Shown here: positions 19,117 through 27,928 of the stretch, piece after piece
Position numbering within the stretch: the first letter of the stretch is position 1
Layout: every line of letters begins with the position of its first letter
DNA from: Actinomycetota bacterium
GTDB taxonomy: Bacteria; Actinomycetota; Acidimicrobiia; Acidimicrobiales; Ilumatobacteraceae
Assembly: GCA_016213625.1 (NCBI GenBank)
Contig: JACQZZ010000059.1
Span: 1 to 47,971, forward strand
Length of the DNA stretch: 47,971 nt
Direction of reading: 5' to 3'
Translations under genes and position numbers: made by a program
The notes under the pieces: model-generated
Database searches by the model: none
Told to the model about the DNA's origin: nothing
Seen by the model: only the letters and a program-made list of their open reading frames with translations

Positions 19117-19171
19117 TGCGGTCTCAATGGATCATCGCAACACTTGGTCGGGGTGATCCATTGAGACCGCA
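19117..19171. repeat. Perfect 18-bp palindrome upstream of the DUF222-HNH gene
   Basis: TGCGGTCTCAATGGATCA at 19117-19134 and its exact complement TGATCCATTGAGACCGCA at 19154-19171, separated by 19 bases. It lies in the 195-base gap between lysR and the HNH gene. The arms are less GC-rich than the surroundings. As RNA it would be a long hairpin; as DNA it resembles a site for a dimeric protein or a mobile-element end. Confidence 0.85.
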
Positions 19172-19290
19172 CCCGATATGTGCGCTTGGCGTCAACGGCT
19201 GAAGCGTCGCGGTGCCCGAGCTGCATCAGTCGTGGAAGGACAGGACCGGGCTCGCCGAACCCTGTCACACCCCTCTGGTTGAGTGCAGCC

Positions 19291-20625
19291 ATGGACGATT
19301 TGCGGCTCCCGACCACCGAGGAACTGGTGATGATGTCGCCAGTGCAGGTCGAGATCGGCGCGCACGAGTTGGAATTCCAGCGCCGCAGGTTCGAAGCCGC
19401 CTCCGCGATGTTCATGTCGCGGGTCGACACGTGTGGAGCGTTCCTGGCCGATGGTCACCGCCGGGTCGCGGCGTGGGGGCGAGCGACGAACAACTGGTCG
19501 ACCCCGGAATCGAACCGCATGGCGAAACTCGCCCGAGCGTTTAAGGCCCTCCCGAAGTTCGCAGTCGCGTGCATGGAAGGTCGCATCGGTGTCGCGCAGA
19601 TGCACGCCGTCGCCGCCGTGGCCGCGAACCCTCGCGTGAAGGACTGGTTGGCCGACGCGGACGATCTGTTCGCCACCTCGGCGGAGGAACTCGAGTTCGA
19701 CGAGTTCGCGATGATGCTCCGCCACTGGGAAGAACTCGCCGACGCCGACGGTGCCCGTTCGAAGTACGACAAGGCCGTGTCGGCTCGTGATGCGGCACTC
19801 CGGTTCGTCGGCGAGAAGGCCTACCTCGACGCGCAGGGCCCCGCCCACGACGGTGTGCTGTTCGAGCAGGTGCTCAACCACTTCATCGACATCGAGTGGC
19901 GCACCGAGTGGGACATGCTGGCCGCCGTCCACGGCGACCAGATGCACCCATCGCTGATGGAACGCACTCCCGCCCAACGTCGCTTCGATGCACTGCAGCG
20001 AGTGTTCGCCGCTGCTGGCGAAGCAGCCGGGTCGGGTGCGGACGGTCGTGGGGCGTTGGTCAACATCCTCATCGACCAGCGGACGTGGGAACACGAACTC
20101 GAGCAGTTGCTCGGCGGTGACCCTGATCCGATCGACCCGTCGCATGCACCCGACCGACGCTGCCAGGACGCCGACGGTCACGTGCTCGATGCGCGTGCCG
20201 TCGTCGCTGCGGCAATGGTCGGCCAGGTGCGCCGGCTGGTGATCGGCGCCGCCGGTGTCCCGCTCGACATGGGTCGCAAGCAACGCCTCTTCCGCGGGTC
20301 CCTTCGCGAGGCCGTCCTGTTGGCCCACCGCAACTGCACCCACACCGGGTGCCTCGTCACCGGTGGCCGCTGCCAAGCCGACCATCTCCAGCCCCACGCC
20401 GAACAGGGCGAGACCAAGATCACCAACGGTGGGCCGTCGTGCAGGTTCCACAACCCGTTCAAGAACAACGGCTACCGCACCGTCAGAGACACCCGAGGCC
20501 GCTACATCACCGTCCGAGCCGACGGCACCACGATTGGCTGGCCCGTCCTTCTCCAACACACCGCACACCTCCGAACCGACGGCATCCCCGACCTCTCCCG
20601 CCAACCCGTCCGACCACCACCCTGA
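19291..20625 (+). CDS. DUF222 - HNH endonuclease (13E12 repeat family)
   Basis: A 444-residue protein of the family known from the mycobacterial 13E12 repeats. The N-terminal two thirds are the helical DUF222 domain. The C-terminal HNH site spans about residues 347-392: Cys in NCTHTGCLVTGGRC, the Asp-His pair in QADHLQP, Asn in ITNGGPSC and the final HNPFKNNG. Such genes are multicopy in Actinobacteria and are suspected of mobility or homing; activity is unproven. The start ATG at 19291 lacks a good Shine-Dalgarno. It sits between lysR and the XRE-cupin gene of an otherwise coherent metabolic locus, downstream of a perfect palindrome, which suggests insertion. Confidence 0.88.
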   Translation: MDDLRLPTTEELVMMSPVQVEIGAHELEFQRRRFEAASAMFMSRVDTCGAFLADGHRRVAAWGRATNNWSTPESNRMAKLARAFKALPKFAVACMEGRIGVAQMHAVAAVAANPRVKDWLADADDLFATSAEELEFDEFAMMLRHWEELADADGARSKYDKAVSARDAALRFVGEKAYLDAQGPAHDGVLFEQVLNHFIDIEWRTEWDMLAAVHGDQMHPSLMERTPAQRRFDALQRVFAAAGEAAGSGADGRGALVNILIDQRTWEHELEQLLGGDPDPIDPSHAPDRRCQDADGHVLDARAVVAAAMVGQVRRLVIGAAGVPLDMGRKQRLFRGSLREAVLLAHRNCTHTGCLVTGGRCQADHLQPHAEQGETKITNGGPSCRFHNPFKNNGYRTVRDTRGRYITVRADGTTIGWPVLLQHTAHLRTDGIPDLSRQPVRPPP

Positions 20626-20636
20626 ACTCGGCCGCC

Positions 20637-21257
20637 TCAGTAGTGGGGCGGGGTGATCACCCAGAACACCTTCACCGGTTCGGCGCCGCGGTTGGCGCAA
20701 CGGTGCGGCAGGGTGCTGTCGAACGCAAAGCTGTCGCCGGGCTGCAGCGTGAACTCGCGCTCGCCCACCCACAGCTCGAGCGTGCCCTGCACCACCAGGC
20801 CCGCTTCCGCGCCGTCATGCGCGTAGAACTCGCTGTCGGCTCCTGGGTGGATGGTGCTGATGAGCAGTTCGAGCGGGCCGCTGAGGTTCGGCGACAACAG
20901 CTCCTCGGTGATCCCCAACCCGGTGAAGGTGAGGTTCCGCCGATTCGCCGCGCGCACGACCACGTCGCGCTCGTCGGCCGGGCCTTCGGGGCCCTCGTGG
21001 AAGAACCAGTTCATGTGCACGCCGAGCGTGTCGGCGATCTGCTTCAACACGCCGATGGGCAACCTCGACACGTCGCGCTCGATCTGGCTCAGATAGCTCA
21101 CCGAGATGCCGACGGCTCCGGCCACGTCGCTCAGCGTGCGACCCTGCGCCTTGCGCAGTTCGCGGATACGCCCGCCGATGGGCGCGTCGGTGTCGTAGTG
21201 CGCATCGCCCTTCGGCGTCGTCGCCTCGTCGGCGGAACTGAGCGCCCTGATCGCCAT
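20637..21257 (-). CDS. XRE-cupin transcriptional regulator
   Basis: A 206-residue regulator. Residues about 28-83 are a Cro/C1-type helix-turn-helix (IRELRKAQGRTLSDVAGAVG then VSYLSQIERDVS). The C-terminal 90 residues form a cupin barrel (AGLVVQGTLELWVGE, then LQPGDSFAFDSTLPHRCAN) that would sense a small ligand. Regulators of this architecture often control amine and osmolyte catabolic genes. It follows the first DMGDH-like gene after 18 bases on the same strand behind GGGAAGGGG, so it is probably co-transcribed and may act on the divergent promoter at 23760-23841. Confidence 0.9.
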   Translation of the reverse strand: MAIRALSSADEATTPKGDAHYDTDAPIGGRIRELRKAQGRTLSDVAGAVGISVSYLSQIERDVSRLPIGVLKQIADTLGVHMNWFFHEGPEGPADERDVVVRAANRRNLTFTGLGITEELLSPNLSGPLELLISTIHPGADSEFYAHDGAEAGLVVQGTLELWVGEREFTLQPGDSFAFDSTLPHRCANRGAEPVKVFWVITPPHY

Positions 21258-21275
21258 CGTGTCCCCTTCCCTGGA

Positions 21276-23759
21276 TCAGGTTCGCACACGCGCGCTCTTG
21301 GGGTCGTAGAACGGCTCGAGCGACACGGTGGCGCCGATGCGCTCGCCGGCCACCTCGATCTCGTACTCGCCGGCGAGCACCCAGTCGCGCTCGCACACGC
21401 CGTCGGGGTGGTGCACGTAGCCCATGCCCAGCGACGCATCGACGGTGTGGCCGTACATCCCCGAGGTGATGTGGCCGACGATGACGCCGTCGCGCCAGAT
21501 GGGCTCGTTGTGGTAGAGCAGCCGATCGGGGTCGTGCAGGCGGAACTGCGCGAGCCGCTGGTGCACACCCTGTTCCTTCTGTGCCAGGAGCGCCTCGCGC
21601 CCGATGAAGCCGTCGGGCTTGTTCCACGCGACCACGAAACCGAGCCCGGCCTCCAGCGGGGTCTCGTCGGGCGAGATGTCGTGGCCCCAGTGGCGGTACC
21701 CCTTCTCCATCCGCAGCGAGTTCAGCGCGTGGTAGCCGCACAGCTGCAGTCCGTACTGCGGCCCGACCGCCATGATGGTGTCGAACACGTCCTGCACGCA
21801 CTCGGTGGCGATGTACAGCTCCCACCCCAGTTCGCCCACGTACGTGACACGGCTGGCTCGCACCCGGGCGTAGCCGAGGTCGATGATCTGCGACGTGCCG
21901 AACGGGAAGGCGTCGTTCGACAGGTCGAACGTGGTGAGCGACTGCAGCAGCGCACGCGAGTTCGGGCCCTGCACGTTGAGCACCGCCATCGACGAGGTGA
22001 TGTCGACGGCCACGCAACGCGCATCGGCGGGGATGTGGTCCTTCAGCCATGTGAAGTCGCGCACCTGCGTGGCGGCCGCGGTGACGACGAGGAACCGATC
22101 GTGCGCCTCGCGGGTGACGGTGAGGTCGGCCTCGATGGTGCCTCGGTCGTTCAGCCACTGCGTGTAGACGAGCTTGCCCACGGGCACCGACACGTCGTTG
22201 GCGCAGATCTGGTTCAGCACGGCCTCGGCGTCGGGGCCTTCGAGCAGGAACTTGCCGAACGACGACTGGTCGAACATGCCCACCGCGGTGCGGACGGCCG
22301 AGTGCTCGGCGCCCGAGTACGGGTGCCAGTTCTGCTTGCCGTAGGTGTACTCGTACACCGGCTGCACGCCCTCGGGAGCGAACCAGTTGGCCCGCTCCCA
22401 GCCGGCCACTTCGCCGAAGCACGCTCCCAAGGCGGCGAGGCGGTCGTGCACCGCACTGCGGCGTGCTCCACGAGCGGTCTCCGGCTGACGGTACGGCCAG
22501 TGCATCGCGTAGAGCAGACCGAGCGACTCCACCGTGCGGTCGTGCAGGTAGGAGCGGTTGCGCTGGAACTGCATCACTCGCCGCACGTCGACGTCCCAGA
22601 GGTCCATCGGGGGGTGTCCGTCGATGATCCAGTCGGCCAGCACCTTGCCGGCGCCGCCCGACGACTGGATGCCGATGGAGTTGAACCCGCAGGCCATGTA
22701 CAGCCCCTTCACCTCGGGCGACTCACCCAACAGGTAACGGTCGTCGGGGGTGAACGCCTCGGGGCCGTTGAAGAACAGACGGATACCCGTCTCGGCGATG
22801 AGCGGCATGCGGTTGGCGGCGCTCTCCATCAGCGGCGCGATGTGTTCGAAGTCCTCGGGCAACGACGTGAAGCAGAACTCCTCCGGGATGCCGCTCGCCC
22901 CTCCGAGACGGGGCATGCCCCAGGGCTTCGCCACCGGCTCGAACCAACCGACGAGCAGCTTGCCCGCATCCTCCTTGAAGTAGCCGCACCCGTCGGGGTC
23001 GCGCAGCACCGGCATCGTCGGGGAAATGCCCTCGACGGCTTCGGTGACGATGTAGAAGTGCTCGGCCGCGTGCAGCGGCACCGTCGCGCCGACCTGGTCG
23101 CCGAGTTCGCGACCCCACATGCCGGCCGCGTTCACGATGGCATCGGCGCGGATGATGCCGGTGTCGTCGGAGCCGTCGACGGAGTACTCGACGGCGACCG
23201 CGCGGCCCTGCTCGGTGAGGATGCGATCGACCTTGACGCCTTCGCGGATGACGACGCCGCGCGACCGGGCACCCTTGGCGAGCGCCATCGTGGTGTCGAT
23301 GGGGTTGGTGATGCCGTCGCCCGGCAGGTGCACGCCGCCGACGAGATCGTCGACGTTGGCGAGGGGGACGAGCGCCTTGATGTCGGCAGGGGTGATGATG
23401 TCGACGGGCAGGCCGAATACGCGCGCCATCGACGCGCCGCGCTTCAGTTCCTCGAACCGCTCCTCGTTCGGTGCCACGCTCACCGAGCCCCGCTGCTGGA
23501 AGCCGGTGGCCTGGCCGGTGTCGGCCTCGAGCGTGGCGAACAGGTTGGTGGTGTACTGCGCGAGCCGGGTGAGGTTGTGCGTGGCGCGCAGCTGGCCGAC
23601 GAGCCCGGCCGCGTGCCAGGTGGTGCCGCACGTGAGTTGCTTGCGTTCGAGCACCACCACATCGGTGACACCGCGCAGCGCCAAGTGATAGGCGACGCTG
23701 CATCCCACGATGCCGCCGCCGACGATGACGACACGAGCGCTGCCGGGCAGGTCGGCCAT
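21276..23759 (-). CDS. Dimethylglycine/sarcosine dehydrogenase-like FAD protein with GcvT domain (A)
   Basis: An 827-residue two-part enzyme. The N-terminal half is a DAO-type FAD domain (VVIVGGGIVGCSVAYHLA at residues 10-27) with TCGTTWHAAGL, whose His is where relatives bind FAD covalently. The C-terminal half from about residue 430 is a GcvT/aminomethyltransferase-like domain (YVGELGWELYIATE, LRMEKGYRHWGHDISPDETP) that would capture the released methyl group on tetrahydrofolate. The family oxidatively demethylates dimethylglycine or sarcosine. GGAGGAAG precedes the ATG. Divergent from a second, related gene and upstream of the XRE-cupin gene. Confidence 0.9.
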   Translation of the reverse strand: MADLPGSARVVIVGGGIVGCSVAYHLALRGVTDVVVLERKQLTCGTTWHAAGLVGQLRATHNLTRLAQYTTNLFATLEADTGQATGFQQRGSVSVAPNEERFEELKRGASMARVFGLPVDIITPADIKALVPLANVDDLVGGVHLPGDGITNPIDTTMALAKGARSRGVVIREGVKVDRILTEQGRAVAVEYSVDGSDDTGIIRADAIVNAAGMWGRELGDQVGATVPLHAAEHFYIVTEAVEGISPTMPVLRDPDGCGYFKEDAGKLLVGWFEPVAKPWGMPRLGGASGIPEEFCFTSLPEDFEHIAPLMESAANRMPLIAETGIRLFFNGPEAFTPDDRYLLGESPEVKGLYMACGFNSIGIQSSGGAGKVLADWIIDGHPPMDLWDVDVRRVMQFQRNRSYLHDRTVESLGLLYAMHWPYRQPETARGARRSAVHDRLAALGACFGEVAGWERANWFAPEGVQPVYEYTYGKQNWHPYSGAEHSAVRTAVGMFDQSSFGKFLLEGPDAEAVLNQICANDVSVPVGKLVYTQWLNDRGTIEADLTVTREAHDRFLVVTAAATQVRDFTWLKDHIPADARCVAVDITSSMAVLNVQGPNSRALLQSLTTFDLSNDAFPFGTSQIIDLGYARVRASRVTYVGELGWELYIATECVQDVFDTIMAVGPQYGLQLCGYHALNSLRMEKGYRHWGHDISPDETPLEAGLGFVVAWNKPDGFIGREALLAQKEQGVHQRLAQFRLHDPDRLLYHNEPIWRDGVIVGHITSGMYGHTVDASLGMGYVHHPDGVCERDWVLAGEYEIEVAGERIGATVSLEPFYDPKSARVRT

Positions 23760-23772
23760 GACTTCCTCCGCG

Positions 23773-23800
23773 TTGTGAAATTTTCGCTATTCTTACACAA
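23773..23800. promoter_or_regulatory. Candidate operator in the divergent DMGDH promoter
   Basis: TTGTGAAA, 12 bases, TTACACAA: 7 of 8 positions are complementary, in an AT-rich island within a GC-rich 82-base gap. TATTCT at 23788-23793 could be a -10 box for the rightward gene. It is the obvious place for the XRE-cupin regulator to bind, but this is inference. Confidence 0.45.
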
Positions 23801-23841
23801 GCCCGTCGGGATCGAGACAGGCACACGTCGCAGGGGGACTC

Positions 23842-26274
23842 ATGAACGAGCAGGCACGAATCGTCGTCATCGGCGGCGGCATCGCCGGAGTGAGCGTGGC
23901 CTACCACCTCGCGCTCATGGGCTGCACCGACGTGCTGCTGCTCGAGCGCGACGAACTCACGTCCGGCTCCACGTGGCACGCGGCGGGCAACGTGCCCACC
24001 TACTCCACCTCGTGGAGCGCGATGAAGGCGCAGAGCTACACGGCCCAGCTCTACCGCGAGCTGGCCGAGGAGTTCCCCATCAACTACCACGTCACCGGTT
24101 CGGTGCGCCTGGCGCACAGCGCCGAGCGCATCGCCGAGTTCCGCCACGTCACCTCCATGGCCAACGCGCAGGGCATGGGCTACGACATGCTCACCCCGGC
24201 ACAGCTGAAGGACATCTACCCGCTGGTCGAGACGCACGATCTGGTGGGCGCGCTGTGGGATCCGCTCGACGGCGACATCGACCCCTCACAGGTCACGCAG
24301 GCGCTCGCCACACGCACCCGCAACATGGGTGGCCGCATCCGCCGCTACGAGCGGGTCATCGGCCTGGTGCAGCACGCCAACTCGCACTGGACCGTCACCA
24401 GCAGGAAGAAGGACGGCACCGAGCAGGTCATCGACTGCGAGATCGTCGTCAATGCAGCCGGCTATCGCGCCGGCGAGGTGATGGCCCTGCTGGGCCGCCA
24501 CCACCCCATCGCCCAGATGAGCCACCAGTACTACGTGACCGACGAGATCCCTGAGCTCGCGGCTCGCGACACGCCGTTGCCGCTGCTGCGCGATCCCGAC
24601 ACGAGCTACTACCTCCGCCAGGAACGGCACAGCTACATCCTCGGGCCGTACGAGTGGAAGAGCACGGCGATGTGGCTCGACGGCATCCCCGACGAGTTCG
24701 CCAACATGCTGTGGGGCGAGGACCTCGAGCGGCTCGAGCCGCAGATCCTCGATGCCGGCGAGCGCGTGCCGGTGCTCGGCGAGGCCGGCATCGCCCGTGT
24801 GGTCAACGGCCCCATCCCCTACGCCCCCGACGGCTACCCGTACCTCGGCCCCGTGCGCGGGCTGCGCAACTTCTTCCACTGCAACACGTTCAGCTTCGGC
24901 ATCGCCCAGGGTGGTGGCGCCGGCCTCCTGACCGCACAGTGGATCCTGGAGGGTCGGCCCGGGTTCGATGTGTGGGGTTGGGACCGCCGCCGCTACAAGG
25001 AGTACGCCACCACCGAGTACACCATCGCCAAGGCACTCGAGCTGTACCAGCACGAGTATGCGATGGGCTTCCCCAACAAGGAGTGGCCCGCTGGTCGGCC
25101 GGGCTGGACCTCGCCGCTGTACGAGCAACTCCAGGCGAAGGGCGCTCACTTCGGCGCCCGCGGCGGCTGGGAACGGCCCACGTGGTTCGACCCCTCCGGC
25201 GAGGTGCCGGTCGACGACTACTCGTTCTTCCGCACACAGGCATGGCGCGGCCCCGTCGCCGCCGAGTGCGACGCGGTGCGCAACCGCGTCGGTGTGCTCG
25301 ACATGCCCGGCTTCACCAAGATCGAGGTGAAGGGGCCGGGTGCCGCCGCCTATCTCGACGAGTTGCTGTGCACGAAGCTGCCGCGCCTGGGCCGTATCAC
25401 GCTGGCCTACGCACTGCTGCCCGACGGCAAGATCCTCAGCGAGTTCACCGTCGCCCGCATCGCCGACGACCACTTCTACCTCGTCGGTGCGGCCGGCGCG
25501 GAGTGGCACGACATGGACGTGCTCGAGGCGGCGCTGCCCGCCGACGGTTCGGTCACGCTGCACAACATCAGCAAGGACTACGGCTCGCTGGTCGTCGTCG
25601 GCCCTCACGCCCGCGACGTGTTGTCGCAGGTCACCACCACCTCGCTGGAGAACGCCGACTTCCCGTGGCTGAGCATCCGCGACATCGACACCGCCGCCGG
25701 ATCGGTGCGCACGCTGCGCGTCGGGTACGTGGGTGAACTGGGCTGGGAACTGCATGCCGCCAACGACCAGCTCGTCGCGCTGTACGACGCCATCTGGGCA
25801 GCGGGCCAGCAGTACGGCATCGCCGACTTCGGCATCTACGCCGTCGACAGCCTGCGCCTCGACAAGGGATACCGCGGGTGGAAGGGCGATCTCGAAATCG
25901 GCTTCTCGCCGTTCGACGCGTCGCTCGACCGCTTCGTCGACATGACCAAGCCGTCATTCGTCGGCAAGGAAGCACTGGTCGAGGAGCTGCAGTTCGGCTC
26001 GACCTGGCGGTTCGTGAGCATCACGCTCGACGAGCCGGGCGACGCCGACGCTCCCGCGCTGTCGAGCATCTTCGACGGCGACGAGCGGGTCGGCCTGGTG
26101 ACGTCCGGCGGCTGGAGCTTCACCCTGAACCAGAGCATCGCCATCGGCTACGTGCGCCCCCAGTACGAGGCACCCGGCACCAAGGTGCAGGTGCTCGTCC
26201 ACGGCAACCGCGTCACCGCCACCGTCGGCGCCGAACCCCTCTACGACCCCACCAACGCGAGGCTCCGCGCCTGA
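23842..26274 (+). CDS. Dimethylglycine/sarcosine dehydrogenase-like FAD protein with GcvT domain (B)
   Basis: An 810-residue homologue of the divergent neighbour with the same plan: FAD motif IVVIGGGIAGVSVAYHLAL (residues 7-25), SGSTWHAAGNVPTY with the candidate flavin-linking His, and a GcvT-type C-terminal half (YVGELGWELHAANDQ, LRLDKGYRGWKGDLEIGF). It differs enough from copy A to suggest another substrate, for instance sarcosine versus dimethylglycine, or a different methylamine. AGGGGGACTC precedes the ATG. The shared divergent promoter implies joint control. Confidence 0.9.
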   Translation: MNEQARIVVIGGGIAGVSVAYHLALMGCTDVLLLERDELTSGSTWHAAGNVPTYSTSWSAMKAQSYTAQLYRELAEEFPINYHVTGSVRLAHSAERIAEFRHVTSMANAQGMGYDMLTPAQLKDIYPLVETHDLVGALWDPLDGDIDPSQVTQALATRTRNMGGRIRRYERVIGLVQHANSHWTVTSRKKDGTEQVIDCEIVVNAAGYRAGEVMALLGRHHPIAQMSHQYYVTDEIPELAARDTPLPLLRDPDTSYYLRQERHSYILGPYEWKSTAMWLDGIPDEFANMLWGEDLERLEPQILDAGERVPVLGEAGIARVVNGPIPYAPDGYPYLGPVRGLRNFFHCNTFSFGIAQGGGAGLLTAQWILEGRPGFDVWGWDRRRYKEYATTEYTIAKALELYQHEYAMGFPNKEWPAGRPGWTSPLYEQLQAKGAHFGARGGWERPTWFDPSGEVPVDDYSFFRTQAWRGPVAAECDAVRNRVGVLDMPGFTKIEVKGPGAAAYLDELLCTKLPRLGRITLAYALLPDGKILSEFTVARIADDHFYLVGAAGAEWHDMDVLEAALPADGSVTLHNISKDYGSLVVVGPHARDVLSQVTTTSLENADFPWLSIRDIDTAAGSVRTLRVGYVGELGWELHAANDQLVALYDAIWAAGQQYGIADFGIYAVDSLRLDKGYRGWKGDLEIGFSPFDASLDRFVDMTKPSFVGKEALVEELQFGSTWRFVSITLDEPGDADAPALSSIFDGDERVGLVTSGGWSFTLNQSIAIGYVRPQYEAPGTKVQVLVHGNRVTATVGAEPLYDPTNARLRA

Positions 26275-26289
26275 CCCTGCGGCGGGGAC

Positions 26290-27924
26290 TCAGGTTCGCA
26301 CGCGGACCTGCGTGGCGGCCTCGCCTGCGTGGTAGCTGCTGCGCGTGAGCGGGCTGGCTTCCACGTGGCCGATGCCGATCGACGACCCGAGCGTGGCCCA
26401 GCGGGTGAACTCGGCGGGCTCCACCCAGCGCGCCACCGGAAGGTGGTGCGAGGTGGGCCGTAGGTACTGGCCGATGGTGACGATGTCGACCCCGACGGTG
26501 GCGAGGTCGGCCAGCAGGCCATCGACCTCGTCGGACGTCTCCCCCAGCCCGACCATCAGGCCCGACTTCACCACGAGGCCCGCCGCCTTGGCACGGGCCA
26601 GCACCGACAGACTGCGCGAGTAGGACGCCGACGGGCGCACGGCGCGCTGCAGACGGGCGACGGTCTCGATGTTGTGGTTGAACACGTCGGGCCGGGCGTC
26701 GAACAGCAACTGCAGCGACGCGTCGTCACCCTTCGCGTCGCTCACCAACGTCTCCACCGTGGTGCCCATACGCGCGTCGCGGATCGCGTGCACGCACGCC
26801 GCCACGTGAGCGAAGCCGCCGTCGACGAGATCGTCGCGGGCCACCATCGTGAGCACCGCGTGCTGCAGGTCGCTCGACGCCACGGCAGCGGCCACACGCC
26901 GAGGTTCGTCGGCATCGGGCAGTTCGGGTTTCCGGGTGTCGACCAGACAGAAGCCGCACGCACGAGTGCACCGCTCACCCAACACCATGAACGTCGCGGT
27001 GCCCGCCGCCCAGCACTCACTGAGGTTGGGGCAACCCGCTTCCTCGCACACGGTGACCAGCCCGTGGTCGCGCACGGTCTTCTTCATCGCCAGCACGTCG
27101 GTGCCCAGTTGCACCTTGGGTCGCAGCCATTCGGGCTTGCGCGCCGAGATGCTCAGCCCCTCGGCCACACCGGCGGCTTCGAGCCGCACGAGCGCGCGGC
27201 CCATGAGCCCCGGGCCCTCACCGCGCGAGAAGGGAGCCAGATCGGTGGGCACGTGCTTCCACGCGACGTCCTGACGCTCGATGGTGCCGTCGCCCCAGAG
27301 CTCGGCCGCGCGGCGGGCGACGATGTCGGCCACCTGCTGCAACGACACGACGACACCCTCTTCGGCCAGCGAGGTGACCGGCTTGTCGCCGATGCCGCAC
27401 GGCACGATGTAGTCGCGCATGTAGCGCATGTCGGTGCTGACGTTCAGGGCGAAGCCGTGCATGGTGCGCGCATGCGCGAGCCGCACGCCGATGGCACAGA
27501 TCTTGCGAGGATTCGGGCCGCTGACGCCGACCCACACACCCGGGTACTCGTCGAGGCAACCCACGTCGGCCACGCCCAACTCCTGCAGCGTGCCGACGAC
27601 GAGGCGTTGGATGGCGCACACGTGGTCGCTCGCGCCCAGTGCATTGGGCACGTTGACGATGGGGTATCCCACCAGCTGACCGGGCCCGTGATAGGTGACG
27701 TCGCCACCACGCTTCACCGAGACCAACTCCGCACCCACCGACGCGGGCTCGACGAGGACGTTGGACGACAGCTCGGCACGCGGGCCGTGGGTGAACACGT
27801 GTGGGTGCTCGAGCAGCAGCAGATGATCGAGCGAACCGTGCTCGAACATCGACTGCTGCAGGGCGAGCGCCTCGCGGTACGGCACGCGTCCGAGCCAGCG
27901 GACGCGCAACGGACCGGAGGTCAT
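26290..27924 (-). CDS. lipBA: Fused octanoyltransferase LipB - lipoyl synthase LipA
   Basis: A single 544-residue frame encodes both enzymes of lipoate synthesis. Residues 1-225 are LipB: signature RGGDVTYHGPGQ at 72-83, catalytic Lys141 in RKICAIG and Cys176 in IVPCGIGDKPVTS. Residues from about 245 are LipA, a radical-SAM enzyme that inserts two sulfurs: auxiliary-cluster cysteines 293, 298 and 304 (C-x4-C-x5-C), radical-SAM cysteines 319, 323 and 326 (C-x3-C-x2-C) and the C-terminal RSSYHAGE. All key residues of both halves are present. The ATG lies 4 bases after the E2 gene stop, so the enzyme is made with its main substrate. Confidence 0.93.
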   Translation of the reverse strand: MTSGPLRVRWLGRVPYREALALQQSMFEHGSLDHLLLLEHPHVFTHGPRAELSSNVLVEPASVGAELVSVKRGGDVTYHGPGQLVGYPIVNVPNALGASDHVCAIQRLVVGTLQELGVADVGCLDEYPGVWVGVSGPNPRKICAIGVRLAHARTMHGFALNVSTDMRYMRDYIVPCGIGDKPVTSLAEEGVVVSLQQVADIVARRAAELWGDGTIERQDVAWKHVPTDLAPFSRGEGPGLMGRALVRLEAAGVAEGLSISARKPEWLRPKVQLGTDVLAMKKTVRDHGLVTVCEEAGCPNLSECWAAGTATFMVLGERCTRACGFCLVDTRKPELPDADEPRRVAAAVASSDLQHAVLTMVARDDLVDGGFAHVAACVHAIRDARMGTTVETLVSDAKGDDASLQLLFDARPDVFNHNIETVARLQRAVRPSASYSRSLSVLARAKAAGLVVKSGLMVGLGETSDEVDGLLADLATVGVDIVTIGQYLRPTSHHLPVARWVEPAEFTRWATLGSSIGIGHVEASPLTRSSYHAGEAATQVRVRT

Positions 27925-27928
27925 CGGG

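Noticed and set aside
20349..24554. A 1,401-codon open frame on the plus strand, opposite the first DMGDH-like gene
   Set aside because: In very GC-rich genes the antisense frame often lacks stops. The product is compositionally odd, matches no family, and overlaps three well-supported genes.
26270..26294. CTGA...TCAG stems at convergent gene ends (also near 41840-41862 and 32318-32336) as terminators
   Set aside because: They arise because two convergent genes both end in TGA preceded by C. Only the 36537-36555 hairpin, with its own 7-bp stem, was kept as a probable terminator and the 32321 one as weak.
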